Below, piece by piece: positions 50,764 through 58,974 of a DNA stretch of 64,000 nucleotides (position 1 is the first letter of the stretch; the number at the start of each line of letters is the position of its first letter). A program made the translations under genes and the position numbers. The DNA lies in assembly GCA_963705885.1 (NCBI GenBank), contig OY970120.1, positions 2,170,001-2,234,000 on the forward strand, written 5' to 3'. This DNA comes from MFD01275-c22 sp963705885 (lineage in GTDB: Bacteria > Actinomycetota > Actinomycetes > JACCUZ01). The notes under the pieces are model-generated. The model was not told the DNA's origin. It ran no database searches and saw only the letters and a list, made by a program, of their open reading frames with translations.

Positions 50764-51909
50764 GTGATCGTCGTGGTGGGGGCGGGCCTGGCCGGGCTGC
50801 AGACCGTCGTGGCCCTGCGGGCGCAGGGCTATGCCGGCCGGCTCACGATGGTCGGCGCCGAGGACGAGCCGCCGTACGACCGCCCGCCGCTGTCCAAGCA
50901 GGTCCTGGCCGGCGCGGCCGACCACTCGAGGCTCGAGGCCGACTGGTCGGCGCTGGACGTCGATCTCCGTCTCGGCACCCGCGCCACCGACGTCGGCGAC
51001 GGGGTCCTCACGACCGACCGCGGCGACATCGCGTTCGACACGGCGGTCCTGGCGACCGGATCCGAGCCGCGGCGGCTGCCCGGCGCCGACACGGCGCTCA
51101 CGCTGCGGACGTACGCCGACTCGCTCCGGCTGCGGGACGCGCTGCGGCCGGGCATCCGCCTGACGATCGTCGGGGCCGGCTGGATCGGCGCGGAGGTCGC
51201 CACGGCGGCCGTCGCACGCGGTGCCCGGGTCACCGTGGTCGAAGGGCTCGCGACGCCGCTGGCGACGGCTCTGCCTCCGGAGGTCGCTGCTCGCACCCTG
51301 CCGTGGTGGTCGTCGGTGGACCTGCGGCTCGGGGCCGTGGTCGACGCGGTCGAGCCCGGAGCGGTCCACCTCGTCGGTGGCGACCGGGTGCTCGCGGACG
51401 TCGTCCTGCTCGGCGTGGGGGTGCGGCCGGTCGCCCCGGCTGGGGTCGCGCTCACGACGGCCGGCGCCGTGGCGGTCGACAGCCGCCTGCGCACGTCGGC
51501 ACCCGGCGTGCTCGCTGTCGGCGACTGCGCAGCCTGGGAGTCCGCGCGGTACGGCCGGCGGATGCTCGTCGAGCACTGGGACAACGCGCTGCGGGCACCC
51601 GCCGTGGCTGCGGCGAACGCCCTCGGCGGCGACGAGGTCTGGGACCCGGTGCCCTACTTCTGGTCCGAGCAGTGGGGCCGGATGGTGCAGTACGCCGGCC
51701 ACCACCCGGCCGGGCAGCGGCTCGTCCGGCGCGAGGAAGGTGACCGGTGGGCCGCGTTCTGGCTCGACGGGGAACGGCTCGTCGCGGCACTGGCCGTCGA
51801 CCGGCCGCGCGACCTGGTCCAGGCCCGCCACCTGATGGAGCGCGGCGCCGTGGTCGATGCCGGCCGGCTGTCCGACCCATCGGTCGCCGTGAAGGCGGCA
51901 GCTGCCTAG
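50764..51909 (+). CDS. FAD-dependent ferredoxin/rubredoxin reductase-like oxidoreductase
   Basis: 381 residues from GTG 50764. FAD-binding IVVVGAGLAGLQTVVALRAQG, EDEPPYDRPPLSKQVLAG typical of ferredoxin reductases of oxygenase systems, ATGSEPRRLPGA, NAD(P)-binding LTIVGAGWIGAEVATAAVARGARVTVVE, and the FAD C-terminal motif GVLAVGDCAAW. A C-terminal reductase domain follows (VPYFWSEQWGRMVQYAG). It would pass electrons from NAD(P)H to a ferredoxin; no ferredoxin or P450 gene is adjacent. Two palindromic 40-bp repeats precede it. Confidence 0.87.
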   Translation: MIVVVGAGLAGLQTVVALRAQGYAGRLTMVGAEDEPPYDRPPLSKQVLAGAADHSRLEADWSALDVDLRLGTRATDVGDGVLTTDRGDIAFDTAVLATGSEPRRLPGADTALTLRTYADSLRLRDALRPGIRLTIVGAGWIGAEVATAAVARGARVTVVEGLATPLATALPPEVAARTLPWWSSVDLRLGAVVDAVEPGAVHLVGGDRVLADVVLLGVGVRPVAPAGVALTTAGAVAVDSRLRTSAPGVLAVGDCAAWESARYGRRMLVEHWDNALRAPAVAAANALGGDEVWDPVPYFWSEQWGRMVQYAGHHPAGQRLVRREEGDRWAAFWLDGERLVAALAVDRPRDLVQARHLMERGAVVDAGRLSDPSVAVKAAAA

Positions 51910-52298
51910 AACGTGCCGTCGGACTCCGTCGCCGCGAAGACGATGCCCATCGCCACCGCGAGAGCGATGACGATCCCCACCACGATCGACGCCACGGCCA
52001 GACCGTGCAGAACCCGGTTCGCCGCCGACCGCCGCACGGGCCACGCCAGCACCGCGCCGGCACCCGCCAGCAGCCCGCTCGGGCCGGCGAAGAACGCGTA
52101 CTGGAGCGTCGGCGACAGGCTGTCGCCGTTGCGGTTGACGACGAAGAAGCTCAGATACTGGAAGAGACCCGTCGCCAGCAGTCCGGCCAGGACGAGGGCC
52201 GCGGCGGTGATGGCCCGCGCCTCGTCGGTCAGGAACGGCTGGGACTCGACCGGCCACTCGTCGTGGCCGAGCTCGGCACCGTCCCCCATGGAGTCCAT
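51906..52298 (-). CDS. Small membrane protein of unknown function
   Basis: 130 residues from ATG 52298. An acidic N-terminus (GDGAELGHDEWPVESQPFLTDEAR) is followed by about four hydrophobic segments (ITAAALVLAGLLATGLFQYL; YAFFAGPSGLLAGAGAVLAW; VLHGLAVASIVVGIVIALAV). No domain is recognised. It is convergent with the reductase gene (4-bp overlap of the stops) and divergent from the Rv2175c-like gene. Confidence 0.72.
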   Translation of the reverse strand: MDSMGDGAELGHDEWPVESQPFLTDEARAITAAALVLAGLLATGLFQYLSFFVVNRNGDSLSPTLQYAFFAGPSGLLAGAGAVLAWPVRRSAANRVLHGLAVASIVVGIVIALAVAMGIVFAATESDGTF

Positions 52299-52304
52299 GC
52301 CGGG

Positions 52305-52310
52305 ACCATA
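52305..52310 (-). promoter_or_regulatory. -10 element (TATGGT), leaderless promoter
   Basis: On the - strand TATGGT is followed by 6 nt and then ATG 52298. Confidence 0.45.
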
Positions 52311-52334
52311 GCCGCGGGTGGCCGGCCCGCATGG

Positions 52335-52340
52335 CAGGCT
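52335..52340 (+). promoter_or_regulatory. -10-like element (CAGGCT) of the Rv2175c-like gene
   Basis: 7 nt before GTG 52348, at leaderless spacing, but the first base is C and not T. Confidence 0.35.
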
Positions 52341-52347
52341 TGCCGAC

Positions 52348-52692
52348 GTGGACGACGTGCTGGTGACGACGTGGCTGAGCCTTCCCGAGGTGGCCGAGCG
52401 GCTCGGCGTCCCTGTGACCCGGGCCAGGCAGCTGGTGAAGGAGCGGCAGCTCCTGGCGCTGCGCCGGGGCGTCAACAACGCGCTCATGGTGCCGGCCGAG
52501 ATGGTGCAGGACGGCAAGGTCCTCAAGGGGCTCCCCGGTGTGCTGACCCTCCTGCACGACGCCAGGTTCTCCGACGACGAGGCGCTGCGCTGGCTCTACA
52601 CCGACGACGGCCTGCCCGGCTCGCCCGTGCAGGCGCTCACGGAGAACCGCGGCACCGAGGTCAAGCGGCGGGCGCAGGCGTTGGGCTTCTGA
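52348..52692 (+). CDS. Rv2175c-like winged-helix DNA-binding protein, likely PknL substrate
   Basis: 114 residues from GTG 52348. WLSLPEVAERLGVPVTRARQLVKERQLLALRRGVNN is a MerR/excisionase-like helix-turn-helix, and the C-terminal part (GVLTLLHDARFSDDEALRWLYTDDG) forms the rest of the Rv2175c fold. Its M. tuberculosis counterpart binds DNA and is regulated by PknL phosphorylation on an N-terminal Thr (from memory); Thr residues in the start VDDVLVTTW are available here. It lies 3 kb from the kinase gene, with the hydrolase and reductase genes in between. Confidence 0.83.
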   Translation: MDDVLVTTWLSLPEVAERLGVPVTRARQLVKERQLLALRRGVNNALMVPAEMVQDGKVLKGLPGVLTLLHDARFSDDEALRWLYTDDGLPGSPVQALTENRGTEVKRRAQALGF

Positions 52693-53019
52693 GTGCGCCA
52701 TCTCGCGTACGTCGGGATGCTCGCGTTCTGCCTCCTCGGGACGCTCCCGCTCGAGATCTGGCTCGGCGTCCGGGTCTACCGCCGGTGGCGGCGGCTGCTG
52801 CTGACCCTGCTGCCGGTCGTCGCGGTGCTGGTCGTGTGGGACCTGTACGCGATCGCGCAGGGGCACTGGGACTTCGACCCGGACCAGACGCTGGGGGTCG
52901 TGCTGCCCGGCGGCGTCCCCGTCGAGGAGCTGCTCTTCTTCCTCGTCGTGCCGACCTGCGCGGTCCTGTCCTTCGAGGCGGTCCGCCGGGTCAGGGGCTG
53001 GCCGGCGGGTGACGAGTGA
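52693..53019 (+). CDS. crtYc: Lycopene cyclase subunit CrtYc
   Basis: 108 residues from GTG 52693, directly after the previous stop. Three hydrophobic helices of the lycopene cyclase domain with the conserved PVEELLFFLVVPTC motif (Glu pair in the membrane). One half of the heterodimeric actinobacterial cyclase, which acts on lycopene or related C40/C50 carotenoids. It overlaps crtYd by 4 bp. Confidence 0.85.
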   Translation: MRHLAYVGMLAFCLLGTLPLEIWLGVRVYRRWRRLLLTLLPVVAVLVVWDLYAIAQGHWDFDPDQTLGVVLPGGVPVEELLFFLVVPTCAVLSFEAVRRVRGWPAGDE

Positions 53020-53342
53020 GCTACACCGCGCTGGCGCTGGCCGGCGTCGTCGCGGCGGTCGTGCTCGACGTCGTCGTCCTGCGGACGCGGGTCGTGACGC
53101 GACGGGTGTTCTGGGTGTCGTACGCGATCGTGGTCTTCTTCCAGCTGCTCACCAACGGGTGGCTGACCGGCCGCGACATCGTGACCTACGCCGACACGGA
53201 GAACCTCGGGGTGCGCATCGTCTTCGCCCCCGTCGAGGACCTGCTGTTCGGCTTCTCGATGGTGGTGCAGACCATCGCGTGGTGGGTCTGGTGGGGCCGG
53301 CGCGAGTCGGTCAGGTCTCGCGGCGCGACCGGCGCGCCCTGA
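53016..53342 (+). CDS. crtYd: Lycopene cyclase subunit CrtYd
   Basis: 108 residues from GTG 53016. Three helices with FVVFFQLLTNGWLTGR-like core (VVFFQLLTNGWLTGRDIVTY) and the conserved PVEDLLFGFSMVVQT. Partner of CrtYc. Its 3' end overlaps the 3' end of the convergent crtB gene by 32 bp, so the two transcripts would be antisense there. Confidence 0.85.
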   Translation: MSYTALALAGVVAAVVLDVVVLRTRVVTRRVFWVSYAIVVFFQLLTNGWLTGRDIVTYADTENLGVRIVFAPVEDLLFGFSMVVQTIAWWVWWGRRESVRSRGATGAP

Positions 53343-54210
53343 CGAGCCCGGGCACGGCGATGCGCAGCCGCCGCGACAAGGGCACGGATACGCGCCGGTC
53401 GAGGACCTGGTGGTCGGCGTGCTCCACGGCGTCGAGGATGCCGCCGTAGAGCAGGAACGCCGTGCGGATGCAGTCGCGGCTCGTCGGGTGCAGCAGGGCG
53501 ATGCCGGGGCGCGCCTCCTCGTAGAGCCGCCGGTTGCGGGCGATCTCGAACCGCAGCAGCTCGACGACGTGCGGGGGCGTCGGTCCCGGCGCCAGGTCGG
53601 CGCGCGTCACGCCGAACCGGTCGAGGTCCTCCTGCGGCAGGTAGACGCGGCCGCGGCGCAGGTCCTCGGCGACGTCGCGGATGAAGTTCGAGAGCTGGAA
53701 GGCCTCGCCGAGGGTGCGCGCGTGCCCCGCGGCCCGGTCGTCGAGCGGCTCGAGGATGGGCACCATCTGGAGCCCGATGACCGCGGCGGAGCCGTGCATG
53801 TAGGTCTCGAGGTCGGCGTAGGTCTCGTAGCCGGTGACGGTGATGTCCATCCGCATCGACTCGAGGAACGCCTCGAAGGTGTGGGCCGGGATGTCCCACG
53901 TCCCCGCCGTGTGGATCGCGGCACGGCTGATGGGGTCGCGGCTGTCACCGGCGGCCAGGTCCTTGAGGAACCGGTCGCCCCAGCGGACGAGCGCCTCGGG
54001 GTCGGGCGAGTCGAGGTCGTCGACGAGCTCGTCGGCGTAGCGCGCGAAGCCGTAGAGCGCGTGGACGTACGGTCGCTTGGCGCGGGGGAGGAGCAGCGTC
54101 GACAGGTAGTAGGTCCGCCCGTGGGCGGCGTTGAGCCGCCGGCAGGTCTCGTACGCCGCCCGCAGCGACGGCTCCCGGATCCCGGCCGCGTCCAGCTCCC
54201 GCGCACTCAT
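53311..54210 (-). CDS. crtB: Phytoene synthase CrtB
   Basis: 299 residues from ATG 54210. Head-to-head prenyl synthase that joins two geranylgeranyl diphosphates into phytoene. Aspartate-rich motifs DELVDDLDSPD and DVAEDLRRGRVYLPQEDLDRFG, with AFQLSNFIRD in between, are intact. In related genomes crtB follows crtI directly; here a DUF559-type gene and its repeats lie between crtI and crtB. Confidence 0.93.
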   Translation of the reverse strand: MSARELDAAGIREPSLRAAYETCRRLNAAHGRTYYLSTLLLPRAKRPYVHALYGFARYADELVDDLDSPDPEALVRWGDRFLKDLAAGDSRDPISRAAIHTAGTWDIPAHTFEAFLESMRMDITVTGYETYADLETYMHGSAAVIGLQMVPILEPLDDRAAGHARTLGEAFQLSNFIRDVAEDLRRGRVYLPQEDLDRFGVTRADLAPGPTPPHVVELLRFEIARNRRLYEEARPGIALLHPTSRDCIRTAFLLYGGILDAVEHADHQVLDRRVSVPLSRRLRIAVPGLVRARRSRRET

Positions 54211-54235
54211 GGTCCGGCCCCCGCTCCGGCCAGAT

Positions 54236-54254
54236 GATCGCAACCAGGCCACAC
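54236..54254 (+). repeat. 19-bp repeat, copy A
   Basis: GATCGCAACCAGGCCACAC. Forms an inverted pair with copy B (54333-54351), 78 bp apart. It lies just upstream of the crtB start. Confidence 0.8.
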
Positions 54255-54332
54255 AGAGCTCGGTCGGCGCGGAGACGGCCTGAGGACCTCGAGCGTGCGA
54301 CGACCTGGCAGCGGCATCGGTCGCAGCCGATC

Positions 54333-54351
54333 GTGTGGCCCGGTTGCGATC
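54333..54351 (-). repeat. 19-bp repeat, copy B (inverted)
   Basis: On the - strand it reads GATCGCAACCGGGCCACAC, identical to copy C and one base different from copy A. Confidence 0.8.
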
Positions 54352-54437
54352 TCGGCCGGTCGTGCCCAGGCCCATCGTGTCCACAGATCGCGCGAGGCCA
54401 GCGGCCCGGCTGCGTCGCGCCGTGCAGCCTCGACCCC

Positions 54438-55277
54438 GTGGACGTGGTGGCGGCGCTGGTCGAGTGCGGTGGTGCTGCGTCGTGGCGAAGGCTGCGCCGT
54501 CTCGGGGTGACCTGGCACTCCTTGTGGGTCGCGGTGCTGGTCGAGCGAGTGGTGCGGGTACGCCGCGGCGCCTACGCGCTCCCCGACGCGGACGCGGCAC
54601 GGACGGCGACGGTTCGCCTCGGCGGCGTGCTGTCCTGCACGTCCGCGGCCAGGCTGCTCGGGTTGCCCGTCCTGTTCGACACGGGTCTGCACGTCACGGT
54701 CCCCAGGTCGTGGGGCCACGCGACCGCATCGGGCGTGCGAGTCCATCGCCGCGACCTGCGGTCGGACGAGCACGACGGTGTCTGCACGAGCCTGCTGCGC
54801 ACGGTGCTGGACTGCGCACGTGAGCTGCCGTTGCGCGAAGCGCTGGTCGTGTGCGACGCCGCGCTTCGGGCGGGGCTGTCCCCGGAAGGGCTTCGGTGCG
54901 CCGCCGATGCCGCCAGGGGGCGAGGGTCTACCGCGCTGCGGCGGGTCGCCAGTCTCGCCGACGGGCGCGCCGAGTCGCCGATCGAGTCGTGCCTGCGACT
55001 GCTCGCCGGTGAGCTGGGCCGTGTCCGGCCACAGGTATGGATCGACGGTGTGGGCAGGGTCGATCTCCTGCTCGACGGCTGGCTCGTCCTCGAGGCCGAC
55101 GGCTTCGAGTTCCACGCGACGCGCGCCCACTACCGAGAGGACCGTCGACGCGCCAACGCCCTCGCGGAGCGCGGCTACGTGCTGCTCCGCTTCACCTACG
55201 AGGACGTCGTGCACCGGCCCGGGGCAGTGGTCGAGACCCTGGTTGCTGTACTGGCGCGCCGAGGCCTCGCTGCATGA
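54438..55277 (+). CDS. DUF559-like (Vsr/PD-(D/E)XK-type) domain protein
   Basis: About 279 residues from GTG 54438. The N-terminus (DVVAALVECGGAASWRRLRRLGV) is an AbiEi-like winged-helix region with VRVRRGAYALPDADAAR, a pattern common in actinobacterial type IV toxin-antitoxin AbiEi-like and DUF559 proteins. The C-terminus has ESPIESCLRLLAGELG, GRVDLLLDGWLVLEADGFEFH and YREDRRRANALAERGYVLLRF, which is the DUF559 endonuclease-like core with E...D-x(n)-E-x-D residues. Nuclease activity is inference. It stands between crtB and crtI on the opposite strand, bracketed by inverted 19-bp repeats, so it looks like an inserted cassette. Confidence 0.78.
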   Translation: MDVVAALVECGGAASWRRLRRLGVTWHSLWVAVLVERVVRVRRGAYALPDADAARTATVRLGGVLSCTSAARLLGLPVLFDTGLHVTVPRSWGHATASGVRVHRRDLRSDEHDGVCTSLLRTVLDCARELPLREALVVCDAALRAGLSPEGLRCAADAARGRGSTALRRVASLADGRAESPIESCLRLLAGELGRVRPQVWIDGVGRVDLLLDGWLVLEADGFEFHATRAHYREDRRRANALAERGYVLLRFTYEDVVHRPGAVVETLVAVLARRGLAA

Positions 55278-55294
55278 TCGCAACCGGGCCACAC
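55276..55294 (+). repeat. 19-bp repeat, copy C
   Basis: GATCGCAACCGGGCCACAC. It overlaps the stop codon of the DUF559-like gene and forms an inverted pair with copy D, 67 bp away. Confidence 0.8.
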
Positions 55295-55361
55295 GAACGG
55301 TCGACACGGACACGCTTCCGATGTCGCTGTTCGCGTGACCGAAGGCCCAGGAGCCGCGGTT

Positions 55362-55380
55362 GTGTGGCCTGGTCGCGATC
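55362..55380 (-). repeat. 19-bp repeat, copy D (inverted)
   Basis: On the - strand it reads GATCGCGACCAGGCCACAC, two differences from copy C. It ends 5 bp before the crtI stop. Confidence 0.75.
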
Positions 55381-55385
55381 ACGGC

Positions 55386-56873
55386 TCAGTGCCAGGCGCG
55401 GGAGCGGTAGGACGGGTCCGGCCCGAGGATGCGCTCGGCGGCCAGCCGGCCGGAGATCAGCACCATCGGCACTCCGACCCCCGGCTGCGTCCCCGACCCG
55501 GCGAAGACGACGTTCTCGCCCCACAGGTTCCGCGGCCGGAACGGCCCGGTCTGCCCGAAGGTGTGCGCCGCCGCGAACGGCGTTCCGCGCTCCATGCCGC
55601 GCGCCTCCCAGTCCAGCGGCGTCGTCGTGTGCACGACCTCGAGCCCGTCGCCGAAGCCGGCCCACCCGCGCGCCTCGAGCGTCGACACCACGTGGTCCAG
55701 GTAGCGCGGCCCCTCGACGTGCCAGTCGACCGGCGCGTCGAGGTTCGGCGTCGGGAACAGCGCGTAGTAGCTGTGCCTCCCCTCCGGTGCCAGCGACGGG
55801 TCCGACGCCGTCGGCGAGGTGAGCAGCAGCGAGGGGTCGCTCATCAGCCGGCCGCCGAGGATCTCGTCGAACACCTCCCGCCAGGCCCGGCCGAAGGAGA
55901 TCGTGTGGTGGGCGTTGTCGGGGTAGGCCGTCCGCGACCCGGCCAGCAGCAGGAAGCACGACGGCGAGTAGCCCAGCCTCCTCCGCAGCGGCGCCCCGAG
56001 GAGCCGACGCGCGACGGGCAGGTCGGGGTTGAGCACGACCGCGTCGCACCCGACCCGGTCGCCCGACGCCGTGTGCACCGCCACGGCCCGTCCGCCGACC
56101 GTCTCGACCCGGGTCACCGTCTCGCCGTAGCGCAGCACCACGCCGTGCTTCTCGGCCGCGCCGGCGAGCGCTCGCGGCACCGCGTGCATGCCGCCCTTGG
56201 GGAAGTAGACGCCCGCGACCGAGTCCATGTAGCCGATGACGGCGTAGATCGCGAGGGCGTCGTACGGCGACAGGCCGGCGTACATCGCCTGGAAGGAGAA
56301 CACGCGCTGCGTCCGGTCGTCCTTGAGGAACTGGGCCACCTTCGGCGCCAGCCGGCGGAAGCCACCGATCGCGGCCAGCCGCGCCAGCGACGGCCGCACC
56401 AGCGACAGCGGTGAGTCGATGTTGCGGTCGATGAAGTCGCGCATCTCCAGCCGGTACAGCTCGGACACGAACTGCACGAACCTGCGGTAGCCGTCGGCCT
56501 CCCGCGGCCCGCAGACCCGCGCGACCTCCTCGGCCATCGCCTCGACCGACGCGTGGACGTCCATCGACGACCCGTCGGCGTAGCGCGCCCGGTAGAGCGG
56601 GGCGACCGGCTCGAGCTCCAGCCAGTCGTCCATCGACTCCCCGACGCAGTCCAGCGCGTCGGCGATGAGGTCGGGCATCGTCAGCACCGTCGGGCCGGTG
56701 TCGAACGAGTAGCCGCCGTCGGTCAGCAGTCCCGCCCGGCCGCCGGGGACGTCCTCGCGCTCGAGCACCGTCACCGACCGCCCGGCGCCGGCGAGGCGCA
56801 GCGCCGCCGACAGCCCGCCCAGGCCGGCGCCGACCACCACCACGTGGTCGGTGGCCCCGCTGACCCGCCTCAC
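55386..56873 (-). CDS. crtI: Phytoene desaturase CrtI
   Basis: 495 residues from GTG 56873. FAD motif HVVVVGAGLGGLSAALRLAGAG, then LEREDVPGGRAGLL, YSFDTGPTVLTMP, PKGGMHAVPRALAGAAEKHG and the C-terminal FAD motif GSGTQPGVGVPMVLISGRLAAERI. It converts phytoene to lycopene-type products. The GTG overlaps the prenyl synthase stop by 4 bp, so the two are cotranscribed. Full length and intact. Confidence 0.93.
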   Translation of the reverse strand: MRRVSGATDHVVVVGAGLGGLSAALRLAGAGRSVTVLEREDVPGGRAGLLTDGGYSFDTGPTVLTMPDLIADALDCVGESMDDWLELEPVAPLYRARYADGSSMDVHASVEAMAEEVARVCGPREADGYRRFVQFVSELYRLEMRDFIDRNIDSPLSLVRPSLARLAAIGGFRRLAPKVAQFLKDDRTQRVFSFQAMYAGLSPYDALAIYAVIGYMDSVAGVYFPKGGMHAVPRALAGAAEKHGVVLRYGETVTRVETVGGRAVAVHTASGDRVGCDAVVLNPDLPVARRLLGAPLRRRLGYSPSCFLLLAGSRTAYPDNAHHTISFGRAWREVFDEILGGRLMSDPSLLLTSPTASDPSLAPEGRHSYYALFPTPNLDAPVDWHVEGPRYLDHVVSTLEARGWAGFGDGLEVVHTTTPLDWEARGMERGTPFAAAHTFGQTGPFRPRNLWGENVVFAGSGTQPGVGVPMVLISGRLAAERILGPDPSYRSRAWH

Positions 56874-57949
56874 AGGTCGCGCGCGGTGGCGGCCGCGACC
56901 AGCTGCTCGAGAACCGTGCGGGCCGGCTGGGCGACACGCCCGAGCACCGACAGGGCCCGCTGCGACTGCTCGGTGATCATCTCCTCCACCGCGTCGAGAG
57001 CCCCGCTGGCCGTGATGACCTCCCGCAGCGCGTCGACGCCGGCTGCGTCGAGGTGGGCGTCGCCGAGGTTGCGCCGGACGACCCCCGCCTCGGCGGGTGA
57101 GCAGCGGTCGAGGGTGAGGGCGAGCAGGACGGTGCGCTTGCCCTCGCGCAGGTCGTCGCCGGCCGGCTTGCCGGTGGTGGCCGGGTCGCCGAACACGCCC
57201 AGCACGTCGTCGCGCAGCTGGAACGCCTCGCCGAGCGCGCGGCCGTACGCCTCGTAGGTCGCGAGCAGCTCCGGGGACGCCCCGGCCAGCGTCCCGCCGA
57301 GCAGCAGGGGGTGCTGCACGGTGTACTTCGCGCTCTTGAACAGGATGACGTGCCGGGCCCGCGCGACCGACGGGACGGCGATCACCTGCTCGAGCATGTC
57401 GAGGTACTGACCGCACATGAGCTCGGTGCGCATCCGGTCGAACACCGCGCGCCCCGCGGCCAGGCGGTCCGGGGGCAGGCCCGCTCCCGAGTACAGCTCG
57501 TCGCACCACGAGAGGCACAGGTCGCCGGCGAGGATCGCGCCGGCCACACCGAAGTCCTCGGGGGACCCCAGCCAGCGGTTGCCGCGGTGCAGCGCGGCGA
57601 AGCGTCGGTGCGCGGCCGGGCTGCCTCGCCGGGTGTCGCTGTCGTCCATCACGTCGTCGTGGATCAGGGCGGCGGCCTGGAAGAGCTCGAGGGCCGCGGC
57701 GACCGACACGATGCCCTGCGAGTCGTCGCCACCCGCCCCGCGCCAGCCCCAGTAGCAGAACGCGGGGCGCAGCCGCTTGCCGTCCCGCAGGAGGTCCTCG
57801 ATGGCCTCCATCAGCGGCCCGAGCTCGTCGCCCACGCCGTCGAGGACGGCGGCCTGCCGGGCGAGCTCGTCGTCGAGCGTCTTGCGGACGCGGTTCCTCA
57901 GGTCCTCGACGTCGAGCGGCCCGACGTCAGGTTCCTGGGCGGACGACAC
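56870..57949 (-). CDS. idsA: Geranylgeranyl/polyprenyl diphosphate synthase
   Basis: 359 residues from GTG 57949, chosen because TAGGCT lies 8 nt upstream; ATG 57970 would place the -10 inside the coding sequence. FARM motif DDVMDDSDTRRG, a second Asp motif QLRDDVLGVFGD, GKRLRPAFCYWG and KSAKYTVQHPLLLG. It makes the C20 precursor for CrtB. It is comparable with Rv2173 (idsA2), which also lies beside a MetF-like gene in mycobacteria (from memory). Confidence 0.9.
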   Translation of the reverse strand: MSSAQEPDVGPLDVEDLRNRVRKTLDDELARQAAVLDGVGDELGPLMEAIEDLLRDGKRLRPAFCYWGWRGAGGDDSQGIVSVAAALELFQAAALIHDDVMDDSDTRRGSPAAHRRFAALHRGNRWLGSPEDFGVAGAILAGDLCLSWCDELYSGAGLPPDRLAAGRAVFDRMRTELMCGQYLDMLEQVIAVPSVARARHVILFKSAKYTVQHPLLLGGTLAGASPELLATYEAYGRALGEAFQLRDDVLGVFGDPATTGKPAGDDLREGKRTVLLALTLDRCSPAEAGVVRRNLGDAHLDAAGVDALREVITASGALDAVEEMITEQSQRALSVLGRVAQPARTVLEQLVAAATARDL

Positions 57950-57957
57950 ACCTCCGG

Positions 57958-57963
57958 AGCCTA
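57958..57963 (-). promoter_or_regulatory. -10 element (TAGGCT), leaderless promoter of idsA-crtI
   Basis: On the - strand TAGGCT is followed by 8 nt and then GTG 57949. It is divergent from the metF promoter. Confidence 0.5.
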
Positions 57964-58015
57964 GGCGCATGTCTGTCCTTCGGGCGGTCTGCCCGTCACG
58001 GATGCAGGTCTCGCG

Positions 58016-58021
58016 TAGCCT
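58016..58021 (+). promoter_or_regulatory. -10 element (TAGCCT), leaderless promoter of metF
   Basis: TAGCCT is followed by 7 nt and then GTG 58029. Confidence 0.55.
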
Positions 58022-58028
58022 GCCGCGT

Positions 58029-58964
58029 GTGACTCAGCACGTTCGTGACCCGTGGTCCCGCGAGAGCGTCATGCCCGGGCGCGCCGCGTCCCTCGGGGAC
58101 CTGCTGGGGTCGGGACGGAGGTCCTTCTCCTTCGAGTTCTTCCCGCCGAAGACCCCCGAGGGCGAGGTGTCGCTGTGGCGGGTGCTCCGTCAGCTCGAGG
58201 CCCTCAAGCCGACCTTCGTGTCCGTGACCTACGGCGCCGGCGGGTCGACCCGCGACCGGACCGTGGCGATCACCGAGCAGATCGCGCGCGACACGACGCT
58301 GATGCCGGTGGGCCACTTCACCGCCGTCAACCACTCGCTGGGCGAGCTGCGGCACATCATCGGGCAGTACGCCGCGGCGGGTGTGCGCAACGTGCTCGCC
58401 CTGCGCGGCGACCCACCCGGCGACCCGATGGCCACGTGGGTGCAGCACCCGCAGGGCGTCGCGTACGCCGAGGACCTGGTCCGGCTCCTGCGTGAGTCGG
58501 GCGAGTTCAGCATCGGCGTGGCGGCGTTCCCCGAGCGTCACCCGCGCTCGCCCGACTGGGACAGCGACATCGAGTACTTCGTGCGCAAGTGCCGCGCGGG
58601 CGCCGACTACGCGATCACCCAGATGTTCTTCTATGCCGACGACTACCTGCGGCTGCGCGACCGGGTGGCGGCGACCGGGTGCGACGTGCCGATCATCCCG
58701 GGCATCATGCCCGCGACGAACGTGAGCCAGATCGAGCGCTTCGCCCAGCTGTCGAACGCGGCGTTCCCGCCCGACCTCGCCGAGCGGCTGCAGGCCGTCG
58801 AGGACGACAAGGACGCGATGCGCCGGGTCGGGGTCGAGGCCGCGACCGAGCTCTGTGAGCGGCTGCTGGGCGAGGGTGTGCCGGGGCTGCACTTCATCAC
58901 GCTGAACACCTCGACGGCGACGCGCGAGATCTACCAGCAGCTCGGGCTGCGCGACCGGCACTGA
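58029..58964 (+). CDS. metF: 5,10-methylenetetrahydrofolate reductase
   Basis: 311 residues from GTG 58029. FSFEFFPPKTPEGE with the catalytic Glu, VSVTYGAGGSTRDRTV, NVLALRGDPP, ADYAITQMFFYADDY, IPGIMPATN and the C-terminal PGLHFITLNTSTATREI are all present. It reduces methylene-THF to methyl-THF for methionine synthesis. It ends 10 bp before the phosphatidyltransferase gene, so the two are probably one transcript. Confidence 0.93.
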   Translation: MTQHVRDPWSRESVMPGRAASLGDLLGSGRRSFSFEFFPPKTPEGEVSLWRVLRQLEALKPTFVSVTYGAGGSTRDRTVAITEQIARDTTLMPVGHFTAVNHSLGELRHIIGQYAAAGVRNVLALRGDPPGDPMATWVQHPQGVAYAEDLVRLLRESGEFSIGVAAFPERHPRSPDWDSDIEYFVRKCRAGADYAITQMFFYADDYLRLRDRVAATGCDVPIIPGIMPATNVSQIERFAQLSNAAFPPDLAERLQAVEDDKDAMRRVGVEAATELCERLLGEGVPGLHFITLNTSTATREIYQQLGLRDRH

Positions 58965-58974
58965 CCGGGCCCCC

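Noticed and set aside
54234..55385. Insertion sequence
   Set aside because: No transposase, no terminal inverted repeats at the outer ends only, and no target-site duplication; the repeats occur as two internal inverted pairs.
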